A stretch of DNA of 64,000 nucleotides from Paenibacillus sp. A3 (GCF_001399685.1 NZ_JTHN01000047.1:19528-83527); one strand, 5' to 3'. Numbered from the stretch's first letter, positions 43,742-53,900 are shown. The notes: generated by a model not told the origin, from the sequence alone. Numbers and translations: made by a program.

Positions 43742-43872
43742 TCATTCCTCCTCATCGTTCAAGTTGGAATAAGCCTTTGAAAGTTGGACTAAGCGTGTTT
43801 GTCAAGTTTTTTAGTGTTTGGTTTATTGGTTGTATTGTAAGATCTTGCTGTAGAACTGTAAACCACTTATTT
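43742..43872. repeat. Intergenic repeat copy C
   Basis: Contains CAAGTTGGAATAAGCCTTTG, the 19-base core GTCAAGTTTTTTAGTGTTT (43801-43819, identical to copy A) and GTAAACCACTTAT matching GTAAACCATTTAT of copy B. It lies just downstream (on minus) of an immunity-like pseudogene, as copies A and B lie near theirs. Confidence 0.65.
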
Positions 43873-43889
43873 TATTCATGTTCTACCAA

Positions 43890-44214
43890 TTAAACAGCTT
43901 TGAGTTCTATTTTTTCAATTAGTCCCCAATCTACGCCTTCTTCAAGTTGATTGTCAATCTCCTCTAACAGTTTAAATCCTTCTTGCTCAATCCCCTCATC
44001 ATGCCCATATACTTTTAAACTGCACAAACCAAAAATACATGCTGTAATATATGCTTTGCTTATCAAGTGCGCTTGACCCAGCACTACTTTTAAAAAACGA
44101 ATAATACGCTAACAACTCATTTAATCGAGGATCATCAATATTCACATTGTAGAAGCTGCGTAGTTGTTCATCAGAAATAAAATTCTTCAACTCGCCTTCT
44201 TTTATAATCTTCAT
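43890..44214 (-). pseudogene. Frameshifted immunity-like protein
   Basis: ATG 44214 starts MKIIKEGELKNFISDEQL and DPRLNELLAYYSFFK, then the frame shifts near 44085 into VLGQAHLISKAYITACIFG and ends with EEGVDWGLIEKIELKAV at 43890. Together about 107 residues. It follows a toxin tip by 16 bases on the same strand, so it was probably that toxin's immunity protein. The family is not recognised. Confidence 0.6.
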
Positions 44215-44230
44215 TTACAACACCTATCCT

Positions 44231-44560
44231 TTACTCGGGAAAGTATTTAACATCAATATCAATATTTTTAGATTTGAACAAATTTGTCAATTGCTCTACA
44301 GCCTTCTTATCAGAAACTAGCCATTCCACCTTATCCCCAGCAGCAATAGCTGATTCTTGTTGCCTTAATGCCTCTTGAACAACTTTGTTCTTAGCAAATT
44401 CCGGGAGTTCATCCACATGGTAAAATGATTTGGCTTTATTATCAACTTGCCATCTTGCAAAACGTCATTTTGGACCTTGTCCCGTCCCCTCGAAAGATTT
44501 ATGCGGATGACTACCACCAGAACCACCTGAGTTACAGTGGGAGTGGTGGATGCGTTTCAT
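44231..44560 (-). pseudogene. Restriction-endonuclease-fold toxin tip (Tox-REase-like), detached
   Basis: The minus-strand frame reads GSGGSHPHKSFEGTGQGPK, a frameshift near 44460, then RFARWQVDNKAKSFY and the intact end LPEFAKNKVVQEALRQQ, VEWLVSDKKAVEQL, FKSKNIDIDVKYFPE. Such C-termini, with EALRQ...VEWHFSTKKA-like motifs, are common at the ends of Rhs-type toxins with a restriction-endonuclease fold. The delivery part is missing; the reading stops about 70 bases before the plus-strand SDR gene, implying a deletion junction. Confidence 0.6.
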
Positions 44561-44631
44561 TGACAAATCAATACATATCGTAATAAAATATTTTTACGTA
44601 AATATATATTTTTTAAAAAGGTGGTGGCTTC

Positions 44632-45633
44632 ATGAACCTGTTAATCTTAGGTGGTACCCGATTTTTGGGGAGGGCTTTGGCGGAGACGGCGCTGAAGCGC
44701 GGGCATACGTTGACGCTCTTTCATCGCGGGCGGCATAGTCAAGACGCGTTTCCCGAAGCGGAGCACATCATAGGGGACCGTGAAAGCGGGCTTGAACTGC
44801 TGCGGGGCAGAACGTGGGACGCGGTGATCGATACGTGTGGCTTTGTTCCCCGCGTCGTACGCTCCTCGGTCGAACTGCTGAAGGAGCGTGTAGGACATTA
44901 TACGTTCATTTCGTCCGTATCGGTATATGAGGATCTAACGCGGTTACATGTAAAGGAAGACGCCCCTGTCGCAACTCTCTCCGATGAAAGCACCGAGGAC
45001 GTGACGCAGCACTACGGCGCGCTCAAAGCGCTTTGCGAGAAAGCGGTCGAAGCCGCCATGCCCGGCAGAGCGCTGCACATCCGGCCCGGTCTGATCGTCG
45101 GCCCGTACGATTATTCGGACCGATTCACGTACTGGCCCCATCGGATCGCGCAAGGGGGAGAAGTGCTGGTACCGCCAAAAGAGGGGCGTATTCAGGTGAT
45201 CGATGTAAGAGACCTCGCCACGTGGGTGATCGACTTGGTCGAAAAGCAGACGGTCGGCACGTTTCATGCCAGCGGCAGCGACTTTACGATGGAGCAGCTC
45301 GTCGACGCGTGCGCCCGGTTCAGCAGCAGCCCCGCCGAGTTTACCTGGGTCACCGAACCGTTCCTGAGAGAGCAGCAGGTCGGCCAATGGATCGAGCTCC
45401 CTCTCTGGCTGCAAAGCGACAGCTTGGTCGGCTTGTTCGCCATCGACAATGCGAAGGCTTTCGCTTCCGGACTGACGACCAGACCGTTAATCGATACGGT
45501 TCGCGACACCCTCGCATGGGATCGAAGCCGCCCGACGGAGGAGAAGCGCAAAGCCGGACTGGACCCGGCCCGTGAGGCGGAGCTGCTCCGCCTGTGGCAT
45601 AGCAGGGATGCCGCTCCTTTCGGGGCAAAATGA
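44632..45633 (+). CDS. Extended SDR (NAD-dependent epimerase/reductase-like) protein
   Basis: A 333-residue cytoplasmic protein. The NAD(P) motif is LILGGTRFLG, and YGALK provides the Y-x3-K pair, preceded by SSVSVY. The RPGLIVGPYDYSDRFTYW segment is typical of NAD-dependent epimerase/dehydratases. AAGGTGG precedes the ATG. Substrate unknown. It converges with the AraC-type regulator gene. Confidence 0.87.
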   Translation: MNLLILGGTRFLGRALAETALKRGHTLTLFHRGRHSQDAFPEAEHIIGDRESGLELLRGRTWDAVIDTCGFVPRVVRSSVELLKERVGHYTFISSVSVYEDLTRLHVKEDAPVATLSDESTEDVTQHYGALKALCEKAVEAAMPGRALHIRPGLIVGPYDYSDRFTYWPHRIAQGGEVLVPPKEGRIQVIDVRDLATWVIDLVEKQTVGTFHASGSDFTMEQLVDACARFSSSPAEFTWVTEPFLREQQVGQWIELPLWLQSDSLVGLFAIDNAKAFASGLTTRPLIDTVRDTLAWDRSRPTEEKRKAGLDPAREAELLRLWHSRDAAPFGAK

Positions 45634-45770
45634 ATTAAACCGCTTTCAAAATTAGGAATAGGGAATCTTCGTTCGGGAGGCGGCCCCAGCCGGGAAGAAT
45701 CGCCGAGCAACTCCCCCCCGCGGCGGGGCAACGCTCAAACGAAAAAGCAAGCGCCCCCTCTGCCGCTGGG

Positions 45771-46673
45771 TTACGAGCAGCCGTCGTGCTTCGGCTTGTA
45801 ATCGCTCGGGGCTTGACCGGTCCAGCGGCGGAATTGCCGGGAGAAGTGGCTCGCGGATTGAAAACCGAGCCGCTCGGCGATCTCCGTCATGGGCAGGTTC
45901 GTCGTAACCAGCAGCTCCTTCGCCAGGCTCAGCCTTCTTCGGCTGACGTACTGCTTGGGCGACAAGCCGTACACCTTGGAGAACAACTTCGAGCATTGGC
46001 TGCGGCTCAGGTGAAGCTCCTCCGCCACGGCGGAAATCGTCGCTTCTTCATGAAAGCTTCCGGCCAGCCGCTCTTCGATCGCATGTGCGACATCGATGGC
46101 GAATAAAGTAGTCTCCTTGGACGAGGCTTGACCGGCGTGCGCATCCCGCTCCCGGATTAACGCAAGCACATCCCGAACGATGAGTAACGTATACGATTGC
46201 AGCAGCAGCCGGTCCTCGAACCGGGGATTCAGCTCCTCGTGCCAGGACACATCTCCATGCGTATCGGGAGCGGCGTACTGCCGCATCATTTCTTCCAATT
46301 CCTGAACATAGAACGGAAGCTTCCCGCGGGCCGCAGATCCGGACGGAATATGGGAGTAAGGCGCAGCCCCGAGTACGCTCCGCACCTCCGCGTCGTCCAA
46401 GTCGAAATGCACGTTGAAGAACCGGTAATGCGAGCTTGCGGCTGCCGCGGATTCGTGACGGATACCCGATTTGATCAGCAGCCAGTCCCCTGGACGAAGA
46501 GTCAAGGAGGTCCGGTTAATTTCGTGCACCGATTCGCCCTCCAGGCAGCAGATCAACTCGTACAAATGATGATGATGCCGCGGGTACCGCCAACCCGGCG
46601 GCTTGATGCCGAAGTGACAGCCGGTCACCTGCAGCGTCTGTGTCATATTAGGAAAATGGAATAAACGGTCCAT
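45771..46673 (-). CDS. AraC-family transcriptional regulator with cupin sensor domain
   Basis: About 300 residues. The N-terminal cupin has HHHHLYELICCLEGE and GDWLLIKSGIRHES. The C-terminal double helix-turn-helix has ISAVAEELHLSRSQCSKLF and MTEIAERLGFQSASHFSRQFRRWTG. ATG 46673 is chosen because the longer frame would translate the terminator hairpin at 46787-46817. It follows the beta-galactosidase gene and likely regulates it in response to a sugar; this is inferred from position. Confidence 0.88.
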   Translation of the reverse strand: MDRLFHFPNMTQTLQVTGCHFGIKPPGWRYPRHHHHLYELICCLEGESVHEINRTSLTLRPGDWLLIKSGIRHESAAAASSHYRFFNVHFDLDDAEVRSVLGAAPYSHIPSGSAARGKLPFYVQELEEMMRQYAAPDTHGDVSWHEELNPRFEDRLLLQSYTLLIVRDVLALIRERDAHAGQASSKETTLFAIDVAHAIEERLAGSFHEEATISAVAEELHLSRSQCSKLFSKVYGLSPKQYVSRRRLSLAKELLVTTNLPMTEIAERLGFQSASHFSRQFRRWTGQAPSDYKPKHDGCS

Positions 46674-46780
46674 GCCGGTGACCGCTCCCTTCTGGCCAAA
46701 TCCATCCTTTCCCTCAATGTAACACGTTTCGCAGGCCGATGTCATCTCGAAGCCGGTTTGCAAAGATTCCCACAAATCGT

Positions 46781-46817
46781 AAAAAACCGGTGCCAACCCT
46801 TGATAGGTCGGCACCGG
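46781..46817 (-). terminator. Terminator of the beta-galactosidase gene
   Basis: CCGGTGCC and GGCACCGG form a perfect 8-base stem with a 15-base loop followed by six Ts on the minus strand, 21 bases after the beta-galactosidase stop codon. Confidence 0.9.
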
Positions 46818-46837
46818 CCTCATTCATCGTTACCTTA

Positions 46838-48613
46838 TTATACCGTTACCTGCGATACCGGTCCGAGCTCTGGCCGGTCCGTGAACGTCAACTCCCGCTT
46901 CTCCGTTCCATGAAGCTCAAACACGACGATCTCGTTCTCGCCTTGCCGCAGCAGCGGCGCAGGGATATACAGCGTCTGCTGCGGCCCGCGCTTCCAGTAG
47001 CGGCCCAGATGGAAGCCGTTGACGTAAACAATACCTTTGTTCCAGCCGTCGAGGCGCAGGAACGTATCCGCCGGCTGCCCCTCAATCGGCAGCACCGCGC
47101 GGTAAAAGCCCGGGTATCCCGGCTCCGCTTCCTTCCCGTCAAAGCTGACCGGGGCTACGTCCTCCAGCGGCAACGGATAGATGTTCCAGCCGAACAGGAA
47201 CTGGTTGCCGTGGCGAATGCCTTCCGTGATGCCTTTGCGGTCGAACATGAACGGCCCGTAGTTGATGCGGCCCATATTTTCGACCAAAATGCGCAGCGTC
47301 GCTCCGCCCTCCGGCACAGCAAAAGCTACCTTTTTGCTCGGATCCCAGCGCTCGATTACACCAAGGAACTCATCGTTCACATAAACCAACGCCCGGTCGC
47401 GGCAATCCTGCAGCACAAGCTCCCGTTCCTCCCGCGGCCCGGAGATGAATGTTTCGTACAGGATGAACCCGTCGTTTTGTCCGACCGCTTCCATCGGCTC
47501 CGGACACGTGTGACGGACCGGCTCCGACAGGCTGTCCAGCTGCCCGAACAGCGAGGCCGCTTCGCGAACCGGCACGCTTCCGTAGGCGGCCTTCGGAATC
47601 GGCTGCGGCAGCTCAAGTGGCGGCAGCTCCATGTAGCGGGACAGCGTTTCCCGCACCGCGTAAAATTTATCCGTCGGCTCGCCGGATTCGTTCAGCGGCA
47701 CATCGTAATCGTAGCTGGTGATCGTCGGCTCGTAGTGATCGCGCTGCGGGCAGTTTGCCCCGCTCATATAGCCGAAGTTCGTTCCGCCGTGGAACATGTA
47801 GAAATTGACCGAAGCCCCGAGACGGAGCATATCGTCGAATACGTCCGCTACGTCCTTCGCGTCCCGCGTATGGTGCTGCTCGCCCCAATGGTCGAACCAG
47901 CCGTTCCAATATTCCATGCACATGATCGGTCCGTCCGGCTGGTACTTCCGCAGCATCTCGAACGCTTCCTCGGCCCGGGACCCGAAATTCACCGTTTCCA
48001 GCACGCCGGGAATCATGCCGCCCTGCAGCATGAAATGCTCCGGACCGTCTGAGGTGAACAGCAGCACGTCCATCCCCCGCTGCAGCATCGCATCCTTCAA
48101 ATAAACCAGATACGCCCGGTCGTTCCCGTAGCTGCCGTACTCGTTCTCGATCTGCATCGCGATAATCGGGCCGCCGTTCGTGCACTGCAGCGGCTTCAGC
48201 AGCGGAAGCAGCACGTCATAGTACGCGTCGACGCGGTCAAGATACGGCCGGTGCATGCAGCGCACCCGCATGCCCGGATCGGCAAGCAGCCAAGCCGGCA
48301 GCCCGCCGAACTCCCACTCCGCGCAAATGTACGGGCTCGGCCGCACGATCACATGCAGACCGACCTCGCCAGCGATCTCAACAAAACGAACCACGTCCGC
48401 CAGCCCATCAAAACGGAACTGGCCCGGCTTCGGCTCGTGAAGATTCCAAGGAATATACGTTTCTACGGTATTGAAGCCGCAGGCTTTCAGCTTAAGCAGG
48501 CGATCCCGCCAATACTCGGGCACCACCCGGAAATAATGAATCGCACCGGAAACAAGACGGATCGGTTCCCCGTCCAGACAAAATTGCCCATTTTGCACAT
48601 CGAACGTTGCCAT
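46838..48613 (-). CDS. GH35 beta-galactosidase
   Basis: A 591-residue cytoplasmic glycoside hydrolase of family 35. The TIM barrel begins SGAIHYFRV and continues through GFNTVETYIPWNLHEP. The acid/base glutamate is E158 in IENEYG and the nucleophile E234 in MEYWNGWFDHWG. HGGTNFGY is the conserved barrel-end motif, and C-terminal beta domains carry a GFHLGRYW sugar-binding motif. It removes terminal beta-galactose. No signal peptide is seen. A 10-base inverted repeat lies just upstream. The next gene encodes an AraC regulator. Confidence 0.93.
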   Translation of the reverse strand: MATFDVQNGQFCLDGEPIRLVSGAIHYFRVVPEYWRDRLLKLKACGFNTVETYIPWNLHEPKPGQFRFDGLADVVRFVEIAGEVGLHVIVRPSPYICAEWEFGGLPAWLLADPGMRVRCMHRPYLDRVDAYYDVLLPLLKPLQCTNGGPIIAMQIENEYGSYGNDRAYLVYLKDAMLQRGMDVLLFTSDGPEHFMLQGGMIPGVLETVNFGSRAEEAFEMLRKYQPDGPIMCMEYWNGWFDHWGEQHHTRDAKDVADVFDDMLRLGASVNFYMFHGGTNFGYMSGANCPQRDHYEPTITSYDYDVPLNESGEPTDKFYAVRETLSRYMELPPLELPQPIPKAAYGSVPVREAASLFGQLDSLSEPVRHTCPEPMEAVGQNDGFILYETFISGPREERELVLQDCRDRALVYVNDEFLGVIERWDPSKKVAFAVPEGGATLRILVENMGRINYGPFMFDRKGITEGIRHGNQFLFGWNIYPLPLEDVAPVSFDGKEAEPGYPGFYRAVLPIEGQPADTFLRLDGWNKGIVYVNGFHLGRYWKRGPQQTLYIPAPLLRQGENEIVVFELHGTEKRELTFTDRPELGPVSQVTV

Positions 48614-48630
48614 AAGAGCACCCTTTCTGC

Positions 48631-48678
48631 ATTCGGTATTCTCCCTTTATCTTAGAACGTTCGCGGGCAATACCGAAT
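48631..48678. promoter_or_regulatory. Inverted repeat upstream of the GH35 gene
   Basis: ATTCGGTATT (48631-48640) and AATACCGAAT (48669-48678) are perfect 10-base arms separated by 28 bases, starting 18 bases upstream of the start codon. It could be a regulator-binding site or leader hairpin. Confidence 0.6.
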
Positions 48679-48679
48679 A

Positions 48680-49052
48680 GCCAAAGCGTCCGATTATTTG
48701 ACCTTTTTTTCCGTTGTTCGGGTGTGTAGGGCTGGAAAGGAAACAGATATTCTTGCCGCTGCATTTTTTCCTGGAATGGTACACAAAAATAATGGAAACT
48801 GCACTATGCCGGAGTGGACAACCAATACTGCTCTTTTCAGACTTAGGTACGGTAACCATCTGATATACCTTCTATATGACGCTTCACAAATATTCCTTCG
48901 CTATGTGATGAGGATCTTTTTTCGACTCAAAACCAAGCAAGTGAATATCTTGGATTGAACCTTTCTTAAAGAGGTCAAAAGTCTCGGAGCTTATAATCTC
49001 TCCTTACTAATCGACAAATGCATCATTCCTACATAAAATAATATCTCCTTTC
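48680..49052. other. Intergenic region with a possible decayed fragment
   Basis: No intact gene. A minus-strand open stretch 48884-49003 (EIISSETFDLFKKG, then HHIAKEYL before the stop) reads like the end of a small protein, perhaps another immunity remnant, but has no start codon. Confidence 0.3.
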
Positions 49053-49889
49053 CTACCGCCCATCAGGCAGTGTAAAAATAACATCCAGCGGATCTCTCCC
49101 ACTAAAAAGTGTTTGATACAGGTTTAGGACTCTTGATGATTGCAGATCTATGGCCTCATCATGGATGAGTTTACCCAGTTCTTCAAATATAGCTCCTTCT
49201 CTCTCATCGATGATATTTTGTTTAACCAGCCTTAGAGAACTGCCCTCTCGACTAAACGGCCAATCGACATGCGCTCCTTCATAATCAAATACAAAATCAA
49301 TGGAGCTTACACCTTGGTATTTACCTACGAGAGGATGCAGAATAACTAAAAATTGTGCAAAAATATAAGTACGCTCCCTGACCTTTTGCGCATCCTTAAC
49401 TTCGGCTTGAAGCGCGGATGATTGAGGGGGCAAATCTCCCCATGAATGAATGTTTATATACGTCAACAATGAAATAGCGTGTTGTTTGTCTTTAAACATA
49501 GCGATCTCGACGAAGATTTCATTACTGCTGATCCCCGATTCAATAAATCCTCTCAAACATCTGGCCGCATTTTCCAGCGTTGTAGCATACTGTGCCAATA
49601 GAGGAATGTACTCACTAAAAAGCTTTTCTATCATGCTCTTCTCAGCATTACCGTAAGTCGCTTCCACAATGGTCTCAATCACTAACGCCTTATTATACTT
49701 TTCATTTATTTTCGGCAACACTTCTTCTAAGAGGTGCCTAGTAAATTCAACATCATAAAAGTCTAATAAGGTTGAATAATCCTTCAAGCCGCGTAAGAAA
49801 GCCATAAATGTTTCAAATTCTGAAGAACCTTCATTACCATGAGTTAAATATTTAAATAAAGAGTTTATTTTTTGTACTTTATCCTCCAT
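49053..49889 (-). CDS. Unrecognised 278-residue protein
   Basis: An intact, largely helical cytoplasmic protein beginning MEDKVQKINSLFKYL behind AAGGAG. It has regular helical segments (ALVIETIVEATYGNAEKSM, LENAARCLRGFIESG), a central AQFLVILHPLVGKYQG and an acidic C-terminus with FSGRDPLDVIFTLPDG. No family recognised. Being AT-rich and lying downstream of the Rhs-type toxin, next to an IS5 remnant, it may protect against a toxin tip no longer present; that is inference only. Confidence 0.6.
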   Translation of the reverse strand: MEDKVQKINSLFKYLTHGNEGSSEFETFMAFLRGLKDYSTLLDFYDVEFTRHLLEEVLPKINEKYNKALVIETIVEATYGNAEKSMIEKLFSEYIPLLAQYATTLENAARCLRGFIESGISSNEIFVEIAMFKDKQHAISLLTYINIHSWGDLPPQSSALQAEVKDAQKVRERTYIFAQFLVILHPLVGKYQGVSSIDFVFDYEGAHVDWPFSREGSSLRLVKQNIIDEREGAIFEELGKLIHDEAIDLQSSRVLNLYQTLFSGRDPLDVIFTLPDGR

Positions 49890-49921
49890 AAAGATCTCCT
49901 TATTAGGGGCTGTCTTCAAAC

Positions 49922-50530
49922 CTAAGCGAGCCAGCCATAATTGAAACTAACGATAAAAAGCTTTGAACGTACATGCCAATTTATCGAAGCGTGTGGCGAT
50001 TCGACGATAATGTTTTATTCTATTTGAAAAAGCATTCCACTATCAGCAAAAACATTAGTTCCCGCAAGTTCCATCGACTTTAGCATATCATAACCTGCCA
50101 CGCAATCATGACTTTGGCCTCCGGTGAGTTCAAAACACAAAGGATTGCCCAAGGCTTCGACAATGACGTGGATTTTGGTTGTTAGTCCGCCTCTGGAGCG
50201 CCCAATGGCCTGAAATTGCTGCCCCTTTTGCCCCGGCTCCATGCTGATGAACGCGGAGAATGGTCGCATCGATCATCACATTTTCGAAGTCAGGTTCAAT
50301 TGCAACATGTTCCAGAATCCTGTCCCACACGCCCGACATTTGCCAGCGGCGAAACCGGGTGTATACCGTTTAACACTATCCATAATATTGCAGAAAATCG
50401 CACCAAGGCGCGCCGGTTCTTGCGACCCAGAACATCGCGTTCAGCATTGTCCGATTATCTTTTGCTGGTCGTCCACCTTGCTTTTTCGCTCGGAAGGCAG
50501 CAAATCTTTAATTATATTCCATTGATCGTC
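49922..50530 (-). pseudogene. IS5-family transposase remnant
   Basis: Minus-strand pieces in several frames: WNIIKDLLPSER, then RPAKDNRTMLNAMFWVARTG, YTRFRRWQMSGVWDRILEH, IDATILRVHQHGAGAKG with the first catalytic Asp, GRSRGGLTTKIHVIVEALG, and the C-terminal RIATRFDKLACTFKAF. An internal deletion between ADSGM and the terminal RRIATRFDK removes the catalytic centre, and frameshifts interrupt the rest. Inactive. Confidence 0.8.
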
Positions 50531-50535
50531 ATAAA

Positions 50536-50566
50536 AAGAAAACCTTGAAGGATATACCCCTCAAGG
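50536..50566 (-). terminator. Terminator after the Imm8-type gene
   Basis: CCTTGA and TCAAGG arms separated by about 11 bases, followed by TTTTCTTTTT on the minus strand, shortly after the stop at 50578. It closes the Rhs toxin/immunity operon. Confidence 0.65.
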
Positions 50567-50577
50567 CCATTTTAAAA

Positions 50578-50907
50578 TTAATCACCATACTCTGACATGC
50601 AATATTTCATTATATTACTTCTTACTTCGTGCCAAGTCTCGCCTCTGCATTCCAGCAATATTTCTTCTATTAGTCTTTTCGCTGTTTCATAGTCATATTT
50701 ATCAACTATGATTAAACCTCTCTTAAAAACTGTCTTTTGGTTCTGTAGCACGTACATTAATCTTTTAGGAGTGGTCAAGTTAAAGTAAAACACATCTACG
50801 CCTTTACTCCCCTCCTCTCCTATCTCTGCATTAAGTACTACCCAGAAATCATCATCTGAATCAGGAGGAAATACTACCCCAAGAAATTTTAAAGAAGGTG
50901 TAATCAA
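50578..50907 (-). CDS. Imm8-family immunity protein for the Rhs toxin tip
   Basis: A 109-residue acidic protein. DFWVVLNAEIGEEGSKGVDVF, LTTPKRLMYVL, KRGLIIVDKYD and a C-terminal WHEVRSNIMKYC fit the Imm8 immunity family. The start is TTG at 50907, preceded by AGGAGG with eight bases spacing. It lies 16 bases after the giant toxin gene and should neutralise its C-terminal domain. Confidence 0.8.
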   Translation of the reverse strand: MITPSLKFLGVVFPPDSDDDFWVVLNAEIGEEGSKGVDVFYFNLTTPKRLMYVLQNQKTVFKRGLIIVDKYDYETAKRLIEEILLECRGETWHEVRSNIMKYCMSEYGD

Positions 50908-50923
50908 AATATAACCCTCCTTT

Positions 50924-53900
50924 TTATGGATTAGCGGTTTCGATATGGTAATTTTTAATCTTAGTCCATACCCCGTTCATCAAATTCCACTCTTCAAAAT
51001 TCCCTTCATATCTTTGATTACTCTGTTTGTACTGCATCCTAAATCTAAACTGAACACCATTCTCTGCTTTTCCAATCCAACCAACCCCATTTCCTACGGA
51101 TGTATCTTTCACTGCTCCTTTACCTACCCATTTTTGTCCAGCTTGGAAAGCCGTTAAATAGTCAACTGTTTGGTCGGCCAGTCCAATCCTTAATGAATTA
51201 GAACTGTTTTTGGCTAAATTGTATAAGTCTTCGGAAGTACCAGTAAAACAACTGAGATTATGAACCCAAATTCCCAAACTACTTACAAAGTAGGTATGGA
51301 AGTCGGCAACAGTAAAGTTGTATACCTTTACCTTTTCATCGTGATGCACGATTTCAATGTTGTCAATCTTTAAATGATTTCCGTTACTTTGTACTAGTTC
51401 ATCGCCTACCTTCAAATCAACAGCAAGTACCCATCCTTTGCCTTCTACCCAGAACGGATGATTATCGGTGGTTTCAATAATCTGCTCACCGATCGACAAC
51501 TTATAGGTAGTATCTTTCTCATTACGATGAAGAGCCGTCACTTCCTTATAAGCCTGCTCCCCAGTCTCTTCATTCTTGGAAAGAACCCTATCTCCGACCT
51601 CAATGTCTTCAATATTCTTCTCCCCTTTATCCGTGAGGACCTTCGTCCCGGCGGTAAAGCAGTTGCACCCGTTGACCAGCTTCTTAGCGGTATTTTCCGC
51701 TTTTTTCATCCATGGTCCCATAAACAAGCGCTCAAGCTGCTTCTCCGCGGCGATGACGCCTTTGGTCGCATACTTGCCCACGTGCTTCAATCCCGGAATC
51801 GGGATCAGGCTCAGCGCACTGCCGATACCTTCCGCCCAGCGGTCCCCTGTAGACAAGCGTTCGCCTGTTACAAAGTTGGTGCCCAAGAATGCTTGCTGGA
51901 AGCCTTTGAGCGTACCTACCCAAGGTACCGTATCGACAAGGAAGTTGCCTCCCTGCAGCAGGAACGACGAATCGCCATCCCGGCTCAGGCCGAACGGGTC
52001 CACATACGAAACCGGGTTGCCGTTGACATAAGCGTACCGGTTAAGCGTCGAAGCTTCGGAGATCGTTCCGGTCAGTACGTCGCGATTGATAAAACGCTTG
52101 ATCTCCGGCTGGTAATATCTGGCCCTCATGTAGTACAAGCCATTCGGGTCCGTCATGACCCCGTCGCGTCCGTTGTACTGGAACGGGTTATCCGTGTTCC
52201 CTTCGTGCTTCAGCGTTTCCCCGTAAGGGCCGTACGTATAACGATCCGTCACTTGGCCTTTGGCGTCGGTCAAGGCAATCGTACTGCCGCGGCGATCGTA
52301 ATGGTACGCTCGGTATTCGCCCGAAGCTTCTTCCCGTCCGATCAGACCCAGACCGTATACATAGTAAGCCTTGGCCTTTCCTTGGTCGTCCTTCTCCATC
52401 AGCACCTGCGGCAGCCATGCATTCGGGTTCACGACATACCGCGTGGTCTGTCCGCCCGAAATCACGGCAATGCGCTGGTTCTCGGCATTATAAGCGTAGC
52501 TTACTCCGCCTGCTGCAATCAACCGGTTGCGTGCATCGAAACGATACTCCTGCATCGTCCCGCCCAGAGGCCCCCAAGTCATGTTCCCATCCTGATCGTA
52601 GGTCACGGGATTTCCGTTAAACGTCGCAAGGCGGTTATCCGACGTATACGTCATGGCGATATTTCCCGAAACCGAACCCGGAAGACTCGTCATGGAAGCA
52701 TAGGTTGCCGAGGTGACCGTTCCTGCCGCGCTTCGTCCATACACGGCCGCCGTGACTCCTTGCGCGCGCTGGCTCGCGGCCTCATTGCGTTCTTTAATGA
52801 CGTTGCCCGCTTCATCGTACCCGAATTGATATTGGCTAATATAGCTGCCGTCGGCGGCGCGGTCCCACAGCTTCATCAACTGACCGGCTGCGTCATAGTC
52901 CCGGGTCTCCACGCTGCCGTCCGGCCGGGTGGTGGTCAGAAGACGGCCGTTTGCATCATATCCGTACGCAGTTTTCCGTCCTGCCCAGTCCGTTACTCCC
53001 ATCATGCGGCCGGCGGCATCGTACGTATAAGTTACTTTCTTCCCGTCCGGATAGGTCAAGGTCGTCAACTGGCCGATTTCGTTATAGCCGTATTGCAGCA
53101 CATTCCCATCGGTATCCGTGTACTTGATCACCCGATCCAGTTTATCGTATTCCCGGGTAGCCGTTTTCCCCGATTGATCCGTAACGGCCGTGATGTTGCC
53201 GTTCGCATCGTACGTGTACGTCACAGCCCCTTCGGGGTCGGTAAACCGGTCGAGCCTTCCCGCTTGGTCGTAACGATAAGCCGTAGCTTGTCCGCGTCCG
53301 TTCGTCTCTTGTTCAAGCCGTCCGTTCGCATCGTAAGCATAGGTATGAGCATGGCCTGCGGCATTCGTCTCGCTGAGCAGCCGCCCTGCTTTATCATAGA
53401 CGTACTTCGTTTCATTGCGATTCGGGTCGGTAACGCCAGTAATTTGGCTGACCGCGTCAAAAATTTGCGCGGCTTTCCCTTGCTTGGCGTCGGTAACCTC
53501 GACCAGACGGTTCAACTTATCGTAAGCCAGCTGCGTCTGGCGTCCTTTTGGATCCGTCCACTGGGTTAGCCGGTTCAGTGCATCGAACTGCTGCGTGACT
53601 TTGCGGTTCAAGGCGTCCGTGATGGCAACCGGATTGCCCTTCGAATCGAACTCCACCGACCTGATTTTACGGTTCATCGCATCATAGACGGCTGTCATTC
53701 GATCCTTGACGTCGTATTCATAGCGGGTGGATTCGCCAAGCGCATTGGTCGACCGCACCAATCGGCCCTTCGCATCGTAGGCGTACAGATTGCTGTGACC
53801 GAGCGCATTCGTTTCTTTCACCAGGCGGCCTTCGCCATCGTACTCGAAACGGGTCTCTTGATTCAGCGCATTTTTCACGCTGGCAAGATTTCCATTGCCG

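Noticed and set aside
46674..46823. Longer N-terminus of the AraC-type regulator starting at 46823
   Set aside because: The extension would translate the beta-galactosidase terminator hairpin and lies before the cupin domain; ATG 46673 is more plausible.
51458..53569. 703-residue plus-strand reading frame opposite the toxin gene
   Set aside because: It is an antisense shadow of the YD-repeat region: no ribosome site, arginine/valine-rich nonsense composition, and the minus strand carries clear RHS motifs.
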